Source of the DNA: Cupriavidus basilensis
GTDB lineage: Bacteria > Pseudomonadota > Gammaproteobacteria > Burkholderiales > Burkholderiaceae
NCBI RefSeq assembly: GCF_008801925.2
Contig: NZ_CP062803.1
Coordinates: forward strand, 744,001 to 808,000
Reading direction: 5' to 3'
DNA: 64,000 nucleotides
Shown one piece after another: positions 9,449-17,167 of this stretch; the first letter of the stretch is position 1; every line of letters begins with the position of its first letter. A program made the position numbers and the translations under genes. The notes below the pieces were generated by a model. The model saw only the letters and a list, made by a program, of their open reading frames with translations, ran no database searches and was not told where the DNA came from.

Positions 9449-10072
9449 CTAGTCTTCTGCGGCGTTTGCGGGATCTGCCGAATGAGCCGAATGAGCCGAA
9501 TGAGCCGAATGGGCCAAGTGCGCCACGCCGATCGCCTGCGGCGGCGCGAGCTTTCCGAGCAGCGTGCGCAGCGTGTCTTGTTCCTGCGCCGACAATGCCC
9601 CCGCGACGCGCGCATCGTGCGCGCACACCGCGGCGGTGGCGGCTTCGAGCGTGCGCCGTCCCGCCGGGGTCAGCACCAGGCTGTAGGCGCGGCGGTCGTG
9701 CGGCGCCGGGCGGCGCGCCACCAGCTTCATGTCCTCCAGCGCGTCGACCAGCAGCACCGCGCCCGAGCGCGCGATGCCCAGGATGCTGGCCAGCTCGGTC
9801 AGCTTGAGCAGCGGATTGCGCGAGACGATCACGAGCGCGGAGAAACGCGGCGGCGTGATGTTCCACTGCGCCAGCGATTGCACGAAGTCTTCGTAGATAC
9901 GGATCTGCGCGCGGCGGATGGCGTAGCCGACCAGGCCGTCCAGCACGCCGTAGTCGACGTTGGCGATATGCGGGTCGAATCCGCCGGGCGCATCGGCCGC
10001 CTGGCTGGCGCCGGCGGGATCGGGGGCGAGGGCGTCGCGGCTGCGGCGCGCTCGCGCCTTGGTTGTGGTCAT
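9449..10072 (-). CDS. MarR-family transcriptional regulator
   Basis: This winged-helix regulator is about 207 residues long with a disordered N-terminal extension of about 40. The DNA-binding core is visible: TPPRFSALVIVSRNPLLKLTELASILGIARSGAVLLVDALEDMKLVARRPAPHDRRAYSLVLTPAG in pieces, including the D-x-R-A wing motif. Such proteins typically repress catabolic or efflux operons and release DNA on binding a small aromatic ligand. It is the last gene of an apparent four-gene operon (FAD monooxygenase, binding protein, DUF3237, MarR) and may control the palindrome at 13280-13294. The C-terminus carries a repeated AHS tripeptide from a 9-bp tandem repeat. Confidence 0.9.
   Translation of the reverse strand: MTTTKARARRSRDALAPDPAGASQAADAPGGFDPHIANVDYGVLDGLVGYAIRRAQIRIYEDFVQSLAQWNITPPRFSALVIVSRNPLLKLTELASILGIARSGAVLLVDALEDMKLVARRPAPHDRRAYSLVLTPAGRRTLEAATAAVCAHDARVAGALSAQEQDTLRTLLGKLAPPQAIGVAHLAHSAHSAHSAHSADPANAAED
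9477..9512. repeat. 9-bp tandem repeat inside the marR-family gene
   Basis: Four units of GCCGAATGA (last unit ends in G) run from 9477 to 9512. On the minus strand they encode a His-Ser-Ala repeat near the C-terminus of the MarR protein. The unit is a multiple of three, so copy-number change would keep the frame. Confidence 0.9.
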
Positions 10073-10132
10073 GAGGCCTGGGCGTCGGTCGATGGATGTG
10101 GGTGGCGATGGCTGCCTGAAAAACCGGGCCGC

Positions 10133-10642
10133 CTATACGACGCGAAAATACCGCATTTCCACCCGGTCCGGATAGCGGGCGCCGGTGGCGACAAACAGGT
10201 GCTGCATGAGCCAGTCGTAGCCGGGCGCCGCCGTCTCGAAGCGGGGCGCGGTGCGGAAGTAGATCAGGCGCGGGTCGACGATCTCGCCGCCGGCCAGGCG
10301 CGCGATCAACTCGGCGGGTCCGCTGCGCACGCCGGCGTTGACGATGTAGATGCGCGCGCCGTCGTCGGTCTCCAGCACATAGCGGGCCTCGATATCGGCC
10401 ACGACGATGCCGTTGCCGGCGTCGTGGCGCACCAGCTGGAAGTCCGCGCCGCCGGGCAGGATGCGCCCTTGCAGGCGCGGCCCGGAAACGACGCCATCGA
10501 GAATGGGAATGACCCGCCGGTTGCCCAGCGCGCTCGCGCCCACCTCGGTGACCGGCGCCAGCCGGAAGCTGAAGTCCGCCACGTGCTCCAGCGTGGGCGT
10601 GGGCAGGGCGGCGATGGCAAAGGGTGCGGCGGGCGCGGTCAT
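10133..10642 (-). CDS. DUF3237 family protein
   Basis: The 169-residue protein has the DUF3237 pattern: an N-terminal block LEHVADFSFRLAPVTEVG, then RRVIPILDGVVSGPRLQGRILPGGADFQ, a middle block with DIEARYVLETDDGARIYIVNAGVR, and the ending FRTAPRFETAAPGYDWL plus LFVATGARYPDRVEMRYFRV. The family is a small beta-barrel of unknown biochemical role that often sits beside aromatic or xenobiotic degradation genes. Its ATG overlaps the stop of the upstream binding-protein gene by four bases, so translation is probably coupled and both act in the same process. No catalytic residues can be assigned. Confidence 0.88.
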   Translation of the reverse strand: MTAPAAPFAIAALPTPTLEHVADFSFRLAPVTEVGASALGNRRVIPILDGVVSGPRLQGRILPGGADFQLVRHDAGNGIVVADIEARYVLETDDGARIYIVNAGVRSGPAELIARLAGGEIVDPRLIYFRTAPRFETAAPGYDWLMQHLFVATGARYPDRVEMRYFRVV

Positions 10643-11823
10643 TTCAGCAGCTTCCAGTTGCCGTTGTCGATGGTCAGCATCACGCGGCCGCGGGTGTCAA
10701 AGCCGAAATGATCCTGCGCGGTGTAGTTCAGCACGCCGTGCGACACCACGATATTGCGCTCGCTCTCCAGCGCGGTCTTGAGCGCGCGGCGGAACTCCGG
10801 CGTGCCCGGCTTGGCCTGCTTGAGCGCCACCGGCACGATGCGTTGCAGCACCAGGCCCGCATCGTAGGGGTGGGCGCCGAACTGGGTGCGGGTGTCGGGG
10901 CCGTACTGCTTCTCGTAGCGGCCCACGTAGTCCAGCCCCGGCTTCTTGGTGGCGGCGCTGTCCGGCAACTGCTCGGCCACGATCACCGGCCCGGCGGGCA
11001 GGATGGAGCCGTTGACGGCTTTGCCGCCGATACGGATCAGGTCCTTGGTGGCCGCGCCATGCGTGTGGTAGACCGGACCCGCGTACCCGCGCTCGCGCAG
11101 CGTGGTGTGCGGCAGGGCCGCGCCGGTGCCGGCGCCGGCGATCAGCACCGCGTCGGGGCGGGCGGCGATCAGCTTGAGCGTTTGCGCGGTCACGCTGGTG
11201 TCCGAGCGCGCATAGCGTTCGGTGGCCACCAGGCGCATGCCGCGCGCGGTGGCGGCGGTGGTGAACTCCTTGAGCCAGGTCTCGCCGTAGGCGTCGGCAA
11301 AACCGATGAAGGCGATGGTCTTGACGCCTCTGGCGTGCGCCGCATCCGCCACGGCCTCGGCCATCAGCTTGACCGGCTGGGCCAGGCGATACGTCCATTC
11401 GCCGCGGCCGGGCTTGAGCTCGATCGGCGAGAAGGCCAGCTGCACGGTCTGGCTCTCGTCGGCCACTTCGGCAATCGCGATCGACGGCGCCACCGCCGAC
11501 GAGCCGAGGATGATGTCGACCTTGTCCTCGCTGACGAAGCGGCGCGCTACCTTGGTGGCCTGGGTGGGATCGGAGCCGTCGTCCAGCACGATATAGCGGA
11601 TCTTCTCGCCCGCGATGGTCTCCGGCAGCAAGGGCATGCTGTTCTTCTGCGGGATGCCGAGCGAGGCCGAGGGGCCGGTCGACGCGATGCTGACGCCGAC
11701 CGTCACGTCGGCAAGCGCGGGCGCGGCGCCAAGCGCGGCGGCAAGGCTGGCGATGACGGCAAGCGCAAGGCGGCTGGCGGGCGTGGCAAGGTGTGTAGGA
11801 CGTGTAGAGCTGGGGCGCGGCAC
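10639..11823 (-). CDS. Periplasmic ligand-binding protein, branched-chain amino acid/aromatic ABC type
   Basis: This is a type I periplasmic binding protein (Peripla_BP_6 family) of 394 residues. A signal peptide ends near AAALGAAPALA, followed by VTVGVSIASTGPSASLG, the usual first strand and ligand loop. VDIILGSSAVAPSIAIAEVADES and YRLAQPVKLMAEAVADAA match the family layout. Members feed Liv-type ABC permeases with amino acids or aromatic acids such as benzoate derivatives; no permease or ATPase gene is nearby, so it must share a distant transporter or act otherwise. It lies 95 bases after the FAD monooxygenase and overlaps the DUF3237 gene, suggesting an uptake role for that enzyme's substrate. 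Confidence 0.92.
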   Translation of the reverse strand: MPRPSSTRPTHLATPASRLALAVIASLAAALGAAPALADVTVGVSIASTGPSASLGIPQKNSMPLLPETIAGEKIRYIVLDDGSDPTQATKVARRFVSEDKVDIILGSSAVAPSIAIAEVADESQTVQLAFSPIELKPGRGEWTYRLAQPVKLMAEAVADAAHARGVKTIAFIGFADAYGETWLKEFTTAATARGMRLVATERYARSDTSVTAQTLKLIAARPDAVLIAGAGTGAALPHTTLRERGYAGPVYHTHGAATKDLIRIGGKAVNGSILPAGPVIVAEQLPDSAATKKPGLDYVGRYEKQYGPDTRTQFGAHPYDAGLVLQRIVPVALKQAKPGTPEFRRALKTALESERNIVVSHGVLNYTAQDHFGFDTRGRVMLTIDNGNWKLLK

Positions 11824-11918
11824 GATGTCTCCTTTTCTTCGAATGACGCCGGCTTCTCAGGGCCGGTCGGGGGGCATGATACGACGGACTGGCGCAATCA
11901 CAGAGGCGCGCGGCCCGC

Positions 11919-13199
11919 TTAGCGCGGCGGCGCCTGCAGCGATTGCCGGTCGAAGCCGGCGAGCTGCTTGTAGCGCAGCGCGATCGCTTCGAGCTCGGTG
12001 CGCGGGATCACGGATTCGATATCGCTGAAACCCTGCGGCGCGCGCTGCTCGGCCAGCTGCATGACCTGCTCGGGCCCGTTCATGCGGTTGCGCAGCACGA
12101 TGGCCGCGGTGCGCGGCAGCCGTTCCGCTTCGTACTCGCGCAGCGCATGGCCGGTGCCGGAGGCGTCGCGCGGCGCGCCGTTGGCCAGGAGGCTGTCCAT
12201 CAGGTAGCGCGCATCGAGGATGGCCTGCGCGCTGCCGTTGGAGCCGATCGGGTACATCGGGTGGGCGGCGTCGCCCAGCAGCGTCACGCGGTCGAAGGTC
12301 CAGCGCGGCAGCGTGTCCTTGTCGACCATGGGGAATTCGTAGATGGCCTGCGCGCCGTCGATCAGCGCGGGGATGTCGATCCAGTCCCAGCGCCAGTTCG
12401 CAAAGGCTTCGCGGAACACGGACTTGTCGACCTGCTTGTTCCAGTCGCTGCGCGGCGGGGTATCCGGCGCGCTGTCGGGCACGCGCAGCTCGGCGATCCA
12501 GTTGACAAGCGAGCGCCCCTGGCGGCGCAGCGGCTCGGAGATCGGGTAGGCCACGAACTTCTGGTCCTGGTGGCCCGCCATGAACATCGAGCTGCCGTCC
12601 AGGTATGGCGGCGCCTCGGTGACGGCGCGCCACAGCGTGCGGCGCGAGAAGCGCGGCGCGTCGCCCTGCGGATAGAAGTGGCGGCGCACGGCGGAGTGGA
12701 TGCCATCGGCGCCCACCAGCACATCGGCCCGCGCCGTCACCTGCGCGTTGTCGCTGCGCCGGCGCAGCGTGAACTCCACGGGATCACCCGCGCGCGCGCC
12801 GGTGCTCGTGACCGCTTCAAACGTATGGCCGGCATGCACGCGCTCCGCGCCCAGGCGCTCCACCACGGTGCGGTAGAGCAGCATCTGGAATTCGCCGCGA
12901 TGGATGGAGAACTGCGGCTGGCCGTAGCCCGCCGCGCGCCCGCGCGGCTCGTGCCAGATGCGCTGGCCAAGCTTGTTGTAGTAGGACAGGGACGAGGTCT
13001 GCACCGCCAGCTCGGCCAGTGCATCGTGCAGTCCCAGCTCGGACAGCTCGCGCACCGCGTGCGGCAGCAGGTTGATGCCCACGCCGAGCGGGCGCAGCGT
13101 CTCGCTGGCTTCCCAGACCTCGGCCTCGATGCCGTGCCGGTGGCAAAGCAGTGCCAGCGTCAGGCCGCCGATGCCGCCACCGGCAATCGCGATCTTCAT
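11919..13199 (-). CDS. FAD-dependent monooxygenase (class A aromatic hydroxylase type)
   Basis: The 426-residue protein is a group A flavin monooxygenase. The N-terminal Rossmann motif is MKIAIAGGGIGGLTLA, the DG motif is VLVGADGIHSAVRRHFYP, and the flavin GD motif is VTLLGDAAHPMYPIGSNGSAQAILDARYL. Relatives such as salicylate and 3-hydroxybenzoate hydroxylases use NAD(P)H and O2 to hydroxylate an aromatic ring. The substrate cannot be told from sequence. It is the first gene of an apparent operon with a binding protein, DUF3237 and MarR genes, pointing to uptake and oxidation of an aromatic compound. A 15-bp palindrome lies 80 bases upstream of the ATG. Confidence 0.92.
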   Translation of the reverse strand: MKIAIAGGGIGGLTLALLCHRHGIEAEVWEASETLRPLGVGINLLPHAVRELSELGLHDALAELAVQTSSLSYYNKLGQRIWHEPRGRAAGYGQPQFSIHRGEFQMLLYRTVVERLGAERVHAGHTFEAVTSTGARAGDPVEFTLRRRSDNAQVTARADVLVGADGIHSAVRRHFYPQGDAPRFSRRTLWRAVTEAPPYLDGSSMFMAGHQDQKFVAYPISEPLRRQGRSLVNWIAELRVPDSAPDTPPRSDWNKQVDKSVFREAFANWRWDWIDIPALIDGAQAIYEFPMVDKDTLPRWTFDRVTLLGDAAHPMYPIGSNGSAQAILDARYLMDSLLANGAPRDASGTGHALREYEAERLPRTAAIVLRNRMNGPEQVMQLAEQRAPQGFSDIESVIPRTELEAIALRYKQLAGFDRQSLQAPPR

Positions 13200-13279
13200 G
13201 GTGTTGTCTCCACGGCTTGTTATGGAATTCCCGGGCCGCGCGGGTGCTCCATGGGGAGCCGGCGGCCACTGGCAATATT

Positions 13280-13294
13280 GTTATAGAGTATAAC
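13280..13294. promoter_or_regulatory. Palindromic operator candidate ahead of the FAD monooxygenase operon
   Basis: GTTATA (13280-13285), spacer GAG, TATAAC (13289-13294) is a perfect 15-bp inverted repeat in an AT-rich patch within GC-rich surroundings. The size and symmetry suit a MarR-family dimer, and a MarR gene ends the adjacent operon. The rest of 13200-13542 holds the leader of the lipoprotein gene; nothing else was recognised there. Confidence 0.6.
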
Positions 13295-13542
13295 TAAATG
13301 CGCGAAGGCTTCAAGATCGGCGGCGTGCGGGGAAACCCGCAAGCAAGCGCCGCATGCACGTCCTGAGCACGGGGTTTGTGGGAATCCGCTGACACGAAGT
13401 TCGGCCAAGCCCCGGTTCCGCGCAGCGGCACCGGGCCCCATAGTGAATCTACCTGCCGCAAAGCATGGACCTTGCGGTAAACGCGATAACGATGCCTGGG
13501 TGCATTACCAGGCGCAAAACAAATCTCAAAAGGAGCCTCATC

Positions 13543-13752
13543 ATGCGTACCGTAACCCTGTCTATCCTGCTTGCCACCCTGCTGAGCGTGGCGGGCTGCG
13601 CCGACATGACGCCCAAGCAGCGCAATACCGCCATCGGCGCGGGTGTTGGCGGCGTGGCCGGCGCGGCACTGATCGGCGGCCCGGCGGCCACCATCGGCGG
13701 CGCGGCGCTGGGCGGTGTGGTTGGCAACGTGGCGACGCCCGAACGCCGGTAA
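13543..13752 (+). CDS. Small glycine-zipper outer-membrane lipoprotein
   Basis: A 69-residue lipoprotein. The ATG at 13543 was chosen because AAAAGGAG precedes it and it starts a clean signal peptide MRTVTLSILLATLLSVAGC whose LSVAGC lipobox places the lipidated Cys at residue 19. The mature part has a Gly/Ala zipper (AIGAGVGGVAGAALIGG, then GGAALGGVVG), typical of the Rickettsia 17-kDa/YMGG-like/OsmB group of envelope proteins that insert into or associate with the outer membrane. Precise function is unknown; relatives are often osmotic- or stress-inducible. A strong terminator follows at 13796-13832. Confidence 0.85.
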   Translation: MRTVTLSILLATLLSVAGCADMTPKQRNTAIGAGVGGVAGAALIGGPAATIGGAALGGVVGNVATPERR

Positions 13753-13795
13753 GCAAACAGCAGCGGGGCGCAGCGCGACGCGGCCCGCCACAAAA

Positions 13796-13832
13796 CAAAA
13801 AGCGGATGCCGTCGGCATCCGCTTTTTGTTTT
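13796..13832. terminator. Bidirectional Rho-independent terminator
   Basis: AAAAAGCGGATGCC is followed by loop GTC and GGCATCCGCTTTTTGTTTTTT. The A-run on one side and T-run on the other allow it to serve both the lipoprotein gene and the convergent PACE gene. Confidence 0.9.
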
Positions 13833-13845
13833 TTGACGCTAAGGG

Positions 13846-14316
13846 TCAGCAGGCAGACTTTACGGCGGACTTTCCGGCCTTCCCAGTCTTTCCGCCTTGC
13901 CCCGCGTTGGCCACCGGGAACACCGTGTCGTAGGCCCAGTTGTAGACGAACGCATAGACCACGTAGAAGGCGGCCAGGGCGATGTCCATGATGAAGGCAT
14001 CGAAGAGACTCATGTCGAGATACCACGCCACCATCGGCAGGAACACCACCAGCAGGCCCAGTTCGAACAGGATGGCGTGGAGCACCCGCACGGCAACCGG
14101 CTTGCGCAGCTGCCCGGTGAACCGCAGCATGGCCTTGTCGAACAGCACGTTGTAGAGGTAGTTCCAGCCGGCGGCGATCAACGATGCCACCACGGCGAGG
14201 ATGCCGATCTGGTGCAGGGCGAAGCCAAAGACCCAGCTGCCCACAGGCGCGACAATCAGCAAGCCAATCACTTCAAAGCCGATGGTGTGACGAATCCTGT
14301 CCTTGGTGCTGCGCAT
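13846..14316 (-). CDS. PACE-family efflux transporter
   Basis: A 156-residue inner-membrane protein of the proteobacterial antimicrobial compound efflux family (two bacterial transmembrane pair domains). RDRIRHTIGFEVIGLLIVAPVGSW-type and WNYLYNVLFDKAM repeat-like blocks are present: the first pair starts at KDRIRHTIGFE, the second at KPVAVRVLHAILFELGLL, and WYLDMSLFDAFIMDIALAAFYVVYAFVYNWAYDTVFP closes it. Four transmembrane helices and the conserved early acidic residue (E of GFEV) are visible. Known PACE pumps (AceI) export biocides such as chlorhexidine or short diamines by proton antiport. AGGAAG precedes the ATG at 14316. It is divergent from a LysR gene, the usual arrangement for PACE genes. 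Confidence 0.9.
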   Translation of the reverse strand: MRSTKDRIRHTIGFEVIGLLIVAPVGSWVFGFALHQIGILAVVASLIAAGWNYLYNVLFDKAMLRFTGQLRKPVAVRVLHAILFELGLLVVFLPMVAWYLDMSLFDAFIMDIALAAFYVVYAFVYNWAYDTVFPVANAGQGGKTGKAGKSAVKSAC

Positions 14317-14349
14317 GATACTTCCTGTCTGGCGTGTGAATAGAGGGCA

Positions 14350-14390
14350 TTCTATCGAGTATTCTGAGATGGTAAAGTTAGGTTCTATCG
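14350..14390. promoter_or_regulatory. Direct repeats in the PACE/LysR divergent promoter region
   Basis: TTCTATCG occurs at 14350-14357 and again at 14383-14390, 33 bases apart, about three helical turns on the same face of DNA. The pair lies in the AT-rich 117-base region between the divergent starts at 14316 and 14434, where a LysR-type tetramer would bind. Confidence 0.5.
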
Positions 14391-14433
14391 CTAAAAACGA
14401 TGGATGGGTCACGGCCCGTCCCAAGGAATCGAC

Positions 14434-15339
14434 ATGAGCCTCTCGCTCGAACAATTGCAGGCCTTTGCCGCGGCTGCCGAATGTGGCTCTTTCTCCGCCG
14501 CCGCGCGCCGGCTGGGCAAGGCCCAGTCGGTTGTCAGCGCGGCCGTGTCCAATCTCGAGATCGACCTGGGCAACCAGCTGTTCGACCGCGGCGGGCGCTA
14601 TCCCACCCTGACCGCCGCGGGCGAACGCCTGCTGGCCGAGGCGCGCGTGATCCTGGAGCGCTGCGAGCATTTCCGTGGCGTGGCCAAGAGCCTGGGCGAG
14701 GGCGTGGAGAGCCGCCTGGTGCTGGCGGTGGACGAACTCTATCCGGAGGAAACCCTGGGCGTGATGCTGGAGGAGTTCTCAGCGCGCTTCCCGGCGGTGG
14801 AGCTGGAATTGCTGTTTCCCTTGATGGAAGACGTCAGCCGGCTGGTGCTGGAGCGCTGCGCCGACCTGGGAATCATGTGGCGCCAGGAGGTGCTTCCGCC
14901 GGAACTGGGTTTCCGCGCGCTGGGCTGGGTGCCGATGCGCATCATCTGTGCCCCGGACCATCCGCTTGCGGACCAGCGCGTGGGCTGGGAGGAGCTGAAG
15001 CGCTACCGGCAACTGATGGTGGCCACCCGTACCGATAGCGAGGAAAAAATGCGGCTGCGCGTGGCCGCCGAAGTCTGGTGGGTGGAGAGCCAGTGGGTCA
15101 TCGTTGAACTGGTCAAGCGCCGGCTGGGCTGGGCCTTCGTGCCCTGGCACGTGGCGGCCAACTCGCCGGCGGGCGCGCAACTGGTGTCGCCCGCGCTGGA
15201 GTTCGACGACCAGGACTGGCCGGTGGCGATGGAGCTGGTGTGGCACAAGCAGCGGCCGCTTGGCAAGGCCGCCACCTGGCTCAAGGAGCGGGTGAGCAAG
15301 CAGCCGCTGCCGCGTCCCGAGGTGCCCGCCCGGCCGTAG
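14434..15339 (+). CDS. LysR-family transcriptional regulator beside the PACE gene
   Basis: The ATG at 14434 (AAGGAA upstream) gives MSLSLEQLQAFAAAAECGSFSAAARRLGKAQSVVSAAVSNLE, a standard N-terminal LysR helix-turn-helix, followed by the effector-binding domain from about residue 90. Total length is 301. Divergent orientation to the PACE efflux gene suggests it is the AceR-like activator that responds to the pump's substrate. That role is inferred from position. The end of the gene is 22 bases from the convergent tctC-type gene. Confidence 0.92.
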   Translation: MSLSLEQLQAFAAAAECGSFSAAARRLGKAQSVVSAAVSNLEIDLGNQLFDRGGRYPTLTAAGERLLAEARVILERCEHFRGVAKSLGEGVESRLVLAVDELYPEETLGVMLEEFSARFPAVELELLFPLMEDVSRLVLERCADLGIMWRQEVLPPELGFRALGWVPMRIICAPDHPLADQRVGWEELKRYRQLMVATRTDSEEKMRLRVAAEVWWVESQWVIVELVKRRLGWAFVPWHVAANSPAGAQLVSPALEFDDQDWPVAMELVWHKQRPLGKAATWLKERVSKQPLPRPEVPARP

Positions 15340-15361
15340 CCGATGTTGGTAAGTATCGGCG

Positions 15362-16339
15362 CTATCGGGTCAGCCCGAATTCCCTGGCCAGCGTGCTATA
15401 GCGCTGCACCGTTCGCTGCACATAGGTATCCAGGTCAGCGCCGCCCAGGTCGGCGGGGAACAGGCCTTGCTCCGCGCGCAGCCGGGCGAATGCCGGGCTG
15501 GCCTGCAGGCGCGCGAAGCGGCTGGCCCAGCGCTGGTAGTCGGCCTGCGCAACCTTGGGGCCCATGTAGAAGCCGCGCAGGATGGGCCAGACGATGTCGA
15601 AGCCCTGCTCGCGCGCGGTAGGCACGCCGGCCAGCCTGCCGGGCAGACGCTGCGCCGCCAGCACGGCCAGGATGCGGATGCCGCCCGCGCCGAGCTGCAT
15701 GGCGGCCTCCGATGCGTCGCCGGACACCGCCTGGACGTGCCCGCCCTGCAGTGCCGTGAAGGCCTCGCCGCCACCCTCGAAACCCACGAAGCGCATGCGC
15801 TTGTAGCCCACGCCGGCCTGCCGCGCCACCAGCGCGGCCTTCATCCAGTCCTGGTTGCCGATGGTGCCGCCGGCCCCGAACAGTACCTGGTCCGGATCCG
15901 ACCTGAGCGCTGCCACCAGGTCCTTCAGGGTCTTGAAGGGCGAATCGGCGCGTACCGCTATCACGCCGTAATCGGTGCCGAGCGCGCCCACCCAGCGCAC
16001 GTCCGCCGCGCCGTACTTGCCGAACTTGCCTTGGGCCAGCGCCAGCAGGGAGCCGTCTGAAAAGGCGACGATGGTGTCGGGCTCGGCGGGGCGCTGCGCC
16101 ACGATGCTGTTGTAGGCGACCGCGCCGATGCCGCCCGGCACGTAGGCCAGCCGCATCGCCTGCTCGGTGAACCCGGCCTCCAGCAGCGCGCGCTGCGCCA
16201 GCTTGCAGGTCAGGTCGAAACCGCCACCGGGCTTGGCGGGCACGATGCATTCCGGCGCGGCCGCCGCCGGCCGCGCACAGGCGACGGCGAGGGCGAGCGC
16301 CGCACAGGCATAGCGCAGGGCGGCCAGGACGTGGCGCAT
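15362..16339 (-). CDS. tctC: TctC-like (Bug) tricarboxylate-type periplasmic binding protein
   Basis: A 325-residue extracytoplasmic solute receptor with signal peptide ending ARPAAA. The family start PECIVPAKPGGGFDLTCKLAQRAL carries the P-x-x-P-G-G-x-x-D ligand loop, and later DSPFKTLKDLVAALRSDP and FGAGGTIGNQDWM match. Such proteins deliver carboxylates (citrate and related acids) to TctAB permeases or act as sensory co-receptors for a histidine kinase. It is divergent from tctD-tctE with 126 bases between starts, but no tctA or tctB is adjacent, so a receptor role for TctE or a distant permease is likely. The ligand is unknown. Confidence 0.9.
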   Translation of the reverse strand: MRHVLAALRYACAALALAVACARPAAAAPECIVPAKPGGGFDLTCKLAQRALLEAGFTEQAMRLAYVPGGIGAVAYNSIVAQRPAEPDTIVAFSDGSLLALAQGKFGKYGAADVRWVGALGTDYGVIAVRADSPFKTLKDLVAALRSDPDQVLFGAGGTIGNQDWMKAALVARQAGVGYKRMRFVGFEGGGEAFTALQGGHVQAVSGDASEAAMQLGAGGIRILAVLAAQRLPGRLAGVPTAREQGFDIVWPILRGFYMGPKVAQADYQRWASRFARLQASPAFARLRAEQGLFPADLGGADLDTYVQRTVQRYSTLAREFGLTR

Positions 16340-16465
16340 CGATTCTCCCCCGGGGGCAATTGGACGGCAGACAGCTTACCGGGAAATTCCAAACAAATCC
16401 GCTGGCTGGCGATGCGAAAATCAGGCATAACAAAACGCCGCCAAGAAGCAGGAGAACACCCTTCC

Positions 16466-17167
16466 ATGAGAGTACTGCTGGTCGAGGACCACGATGAACT
16501 GGCCACCTGGGTGATGCAGGCGCTGCGCGCGCTGCATTTCACCGTGGAGCGCGCGGCCGACGCGGCCAGTGCGCAATCCCTGCTGTTCAGCACGCACGCC
16601 GGCAGCGCGGGCGGGGCCGGCAGTGACTACGCGCTGGTGCTGCTGGACCTGACCCTGCCCGACCGCGACGGCCTGGACCTGCTCGCGCGCCTGCGCGCTC
16701 GTGGCTGCCGCGTGCCGGTGATGATCCTGACCGCGCGCGGCGAAGTGGGCGAGCGGGTCAAGGGCCTGGACCTGGGCGCCGACGACTATATGGCCAAGCC
16801 CTTCGACCTGGCCGAGTTCGAGGCGCGGGTGAAGGCGCTGCTGCGCCGCGCGCGCCAGACCGAGGCGCCGCTGGTGGTGTGCGGCGGCCTGGGCTTCGAT
16901 ACGGTGTCGCGCCATTTCCAGGTGGGCGGCGTGCCGCTGGCGCTGACGCCGCGCGAGCATGCCGTGCTGGAGATCCTGATGACGCCGCCCGGCAAGACCG
17001 TCAGCAAGGACCGCATCTACGCCAGCATCTTCACCCTGGCCGACGACACCCAGCCGGATGTGATCGAGGTCTACGTGCATCGCCTGCGCCGCAAGCTCGA
17101 AGGCTCGGGTGCTGCCATCGTGACCTTGCGCGGGCTGGGCTACGTGCTGGAGCCCAGCGTTGGCTGA
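16466..17167 (+). CDS. tctD: OmpR-family response regulator, TctD type
   Basis: A 233-residue response regulator. The ATG at 16466 starts MRVLLVEDHDEL; the receiver domain has the acidic pair E7/D8, phospho-acceptor D61 in LVLLDLTLPDRDG, the T of ILTARG and K in YMAKPFD. The C-terminal winged helix ends VIEVYVHRLRRKLEGSGAAIVTLRGLGYVLE. It is followed by an overlapping sensor kinase gene and divergent from a tctC gene, the layout of the TctDE/BctDE systems that control tricarboxylate uptake. A short Gly/Ser-rich loop (residues 45-53) is inserted before D61. Confidence 0.92.
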   Translation: MRVLLVEDHDELATWVMQALRALHFTVERAADAASAQSLLFSTHAGSAGGAGSDYALVLLDLTLPDRDGLDLLARLRARGCRVPVMILTARGEVGERVKGLDLGADDYMAKPFDLAEFEARVKALLRRARQTEAPLVVCGGLGFDTVSRHFQVGGVPLALTPREHAVLEILMTPPGKTVSKDRIYASIFTLADDTQPDVIEVYVHRLRRKLEGSGAAIVTLRGLGYVLEPSVG

